From JADJNW01 sp046314415 (GTDB taxonomy: Bacteria > Bacteroidota > Bacteroidia > Chitinophagales > Saprospiraceae), in assembly GCA_046314415.1 (NCBI GenBank), contig JBKBWT010000377.1, forward strand, positions 1 to 6,102: DNA of 6,102 nucleotides, given 5' to 3'. The position numbers and the translations under genes were made by a program. Of the stretch, positions 5,025-6,102 are shown piece by piece (position 1 is the first letter of the stretch; the number at the start of each line of letters is the position of its first letter). Below the pieces are notes generated by a model. That model worked only from the letters and a program-made list of their open reading frames with translations. It had not been told where the DNA came from and ran no database searches.

Positions 5025-6102
5025 AATATTAAAAATACATCCTACTGATAATGTGATTGTTGCACTGACAAATCTGCGCAAGGGTGAAACGGTGCAACTC
5101 GACGGTGAAGCATTTTACCTGCTCGAGGATATTCCTGCTAAGCATAAATTTGCCACGCAGGATTTAAATGTAGGTGACCCGATCATGATGTACGGCGTGC
5201 TGGTCGGCACAGCACAACATTTTATCCTGAAAGGAGGCTTGATTTCTACTACTAATATAAAACATGCTGCAAATCAATACAATGTAAAGCGTGAACGCCT
5301 GATCAACTGGCAAGCACCCGATGTAACCAAATGGCAAAACCGTACTTTTATGGGTTATCACCGCACGGATGGCAGCGTGGGTACGGCAAATTATTGGGTG
5401 GTGATTCCGCTGGTTTTTTGTGAAAATCGCAACCTGGAAGTACTGCGCGAGGCATTGGTTGAAGATTTAGGTTACACGCATAAGAAAAAATATCAACGAC
5501 AAGCCCAAAATTTAATCGCATTATACCAAGCCGGTAAAACGGTTGAAGAAATTTTACAAGCTGATTTGGAAGTAGCAACGTTGGAAACGCCCAAAGCACG
5601 GCTGTTTCCGAATGTGGACGGCGTAAAATTCCTTACACACGATGGCGGTTGCGGCGGTACACGCGACGATTCGCGGGCATTGTGTGGCTTGCTGGCTGGC
5701 TATATCACGCACCCGAATGTGGCGGGCGCGACGGTTTTGAGCCTGGGTTGTCAGATTGCGCAGATTGCTTTGCTGCAAGAAGAAATTCAAAAACGCGATC
5801 CCAATTTTAATAAACCGATTTATTATTTAGAACAGCAAAAAATCGGCACTGAAGAAGCCTTGATACAACAGGCATTGAAACAAACCTTTGCCGGATTAAT
5901 ATTAGCAAATCAACATACACGTAAGCCCGCTCCTTTGAGCAAGTTATGCATTGGTTTGGAATGCGGCGGCTCTGATGGATTTTCCGGGATTTCGGCGAAT
6001 CCTGCAATCGGCTACACCTCGGATTTATTGGTGGCACTCGGCGGCACCGTGATTTTATCCGAATTTCCTGAACTCTGCGGTGTGGAACAAGAATTAAGCG
6101 AC
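5017..6102 (+). CDS. uxaA: Altronate dehydratase, N-terminal two thirds (3' end outside window)
   Basis: The frame is open for 362 codons from the ATG at 5017 to the window edge. The enzyme removes water from D-altronate to give 2-keto-3-deoxy-D-gluconate, the step after UxaB. Residues about 11-83 resemble the N-terminal SAF domain, with DIPAKHKFA at 38-46 and YGVLVGTA at 59-66. The main UxaA/GarD domain starts near GYHRTDGSVGTANYW (113-127). It holds HDGGCGGTRDD (208-218, C212), LSLGCQ (241-246, C245), LECGGSDGFSGISANPAIGY (314-333, C316) and EFPELCGVE (349-357, C354), the conserved cysteine and glycine motifs of this metal-dependent family. Homologues are about 500-550 residues, so roughly 140-190 are missing. 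The start overlaps the uxaB stop as ATGA, no Shine-Dalgarno is visible, and translation is probably coupled. Galactarate dehydratase (GarD) is a related alternative, but the uxaB neighbour and the motifs favour altronate. Confidence 0.94.
   Translation, partial: MNTILKIHPTDNVIVALTNLRKGETVQLDGEAFYLLEDIPAKHKFATQDLNVGDPIMMYGVLVGTAQHFILKGGLISTTNIKHAANQYNVKRERLINWQAPDVTKWQNRTFMGYHRTDGSVGTANYWVVIPLVFCENRNLEVLREALVEDLGYTHKKKYQRQAQNLIALYQAGKTVEEILQADLEVATLETPKARLFPNVDGVKFLTHDGGCGGTRDDSRALCGLLAGYITHPNVAGATVLSLGCQIAQIALLQEEIQKRDPNFNKPIYYLEQQKIGTEEALIQQALKQTFAGLILANQHTRKPAPLSKLCIGLECGGSDGFSGISANPAIGYTSDLLVALGGTVILSEFPELCGVEQELSD

Noticed and set aside
5164..6037. Several open frames of 65-83 codons on the minus strand
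   Set aside because: All lie opposite uxaA, whose + frame is continuous and motif-rich. They show no signal peptide, recognisable family or ordered arrangement.

Overview
The window reads as chromosomal DNA from a member of the Bacteroidota. It carries a SusC/SusD outer-membrane nutrient-uptake pair, a SusD lipoprotein with an acidic surface-export signature after the lipid cysteine, no recognisable Shine-Dalgarno sequences, and an AT-rich spacer. UxaB and UxaA are of the type I associate with Bacteroidota (recalled, not searched). I cannot place it at genus level.

Layout, all genes on the + strand. (1) 1-1171: C-terminal part of a SusC-type TonB-dependent transporter whose start lies outside the window. 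(2) 1209-2648: a complete SusD-type lipoprotein, 37 bases downstream. (3) 2649-3020: a 372-base spacer with no convincing gene. It begins with a strong hairpin (2680-2717) that probably terminates the susCD transcript, followed by a perfect 9+9 inverted repeat (2838-2863) and a weaker one (2925-2965) that may be control sites for the next unit. (4) 3021-3455: a small exported NTF2-like (DUF4440) protein. (5) 3485-5020: tagaturonate reductase, uxaB. (6) 5017-6102: altronate dehydratase, uxaA, overlapping uxaB by four bases (ATGA) and running off the right edge. Because uxaA has no stop codon inside the window, a search for closed ORFs misses it, although its frame is open for 362 codons.

How the genes fit together: SusC and SusD form a surface complex that captures and imports an oligosaccharide. 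UxaB and UxaA carry out two consecutive steps of hexuronate breakdown (D-tagaturonate to D-altronate to 2-keto-3-deoxy-D-gluconate). Together they suggest a utilisation locus for a galacturonate-containing glycan such as pectin. The substrate is inferred from the neighbours and not from the SusC or SusD sequences.

I see no undescribed multi-gene system. The most unusual features are two short tandem repeats at the edges of uxaB. One is six copies of AATG immediately before its start codon, forming a chain of overlapping stop/start codons. The other is six imperfect 8-base units across its stop codon and the uxaA start codon. Both could vary in copy number and alter expression or the protein tail.
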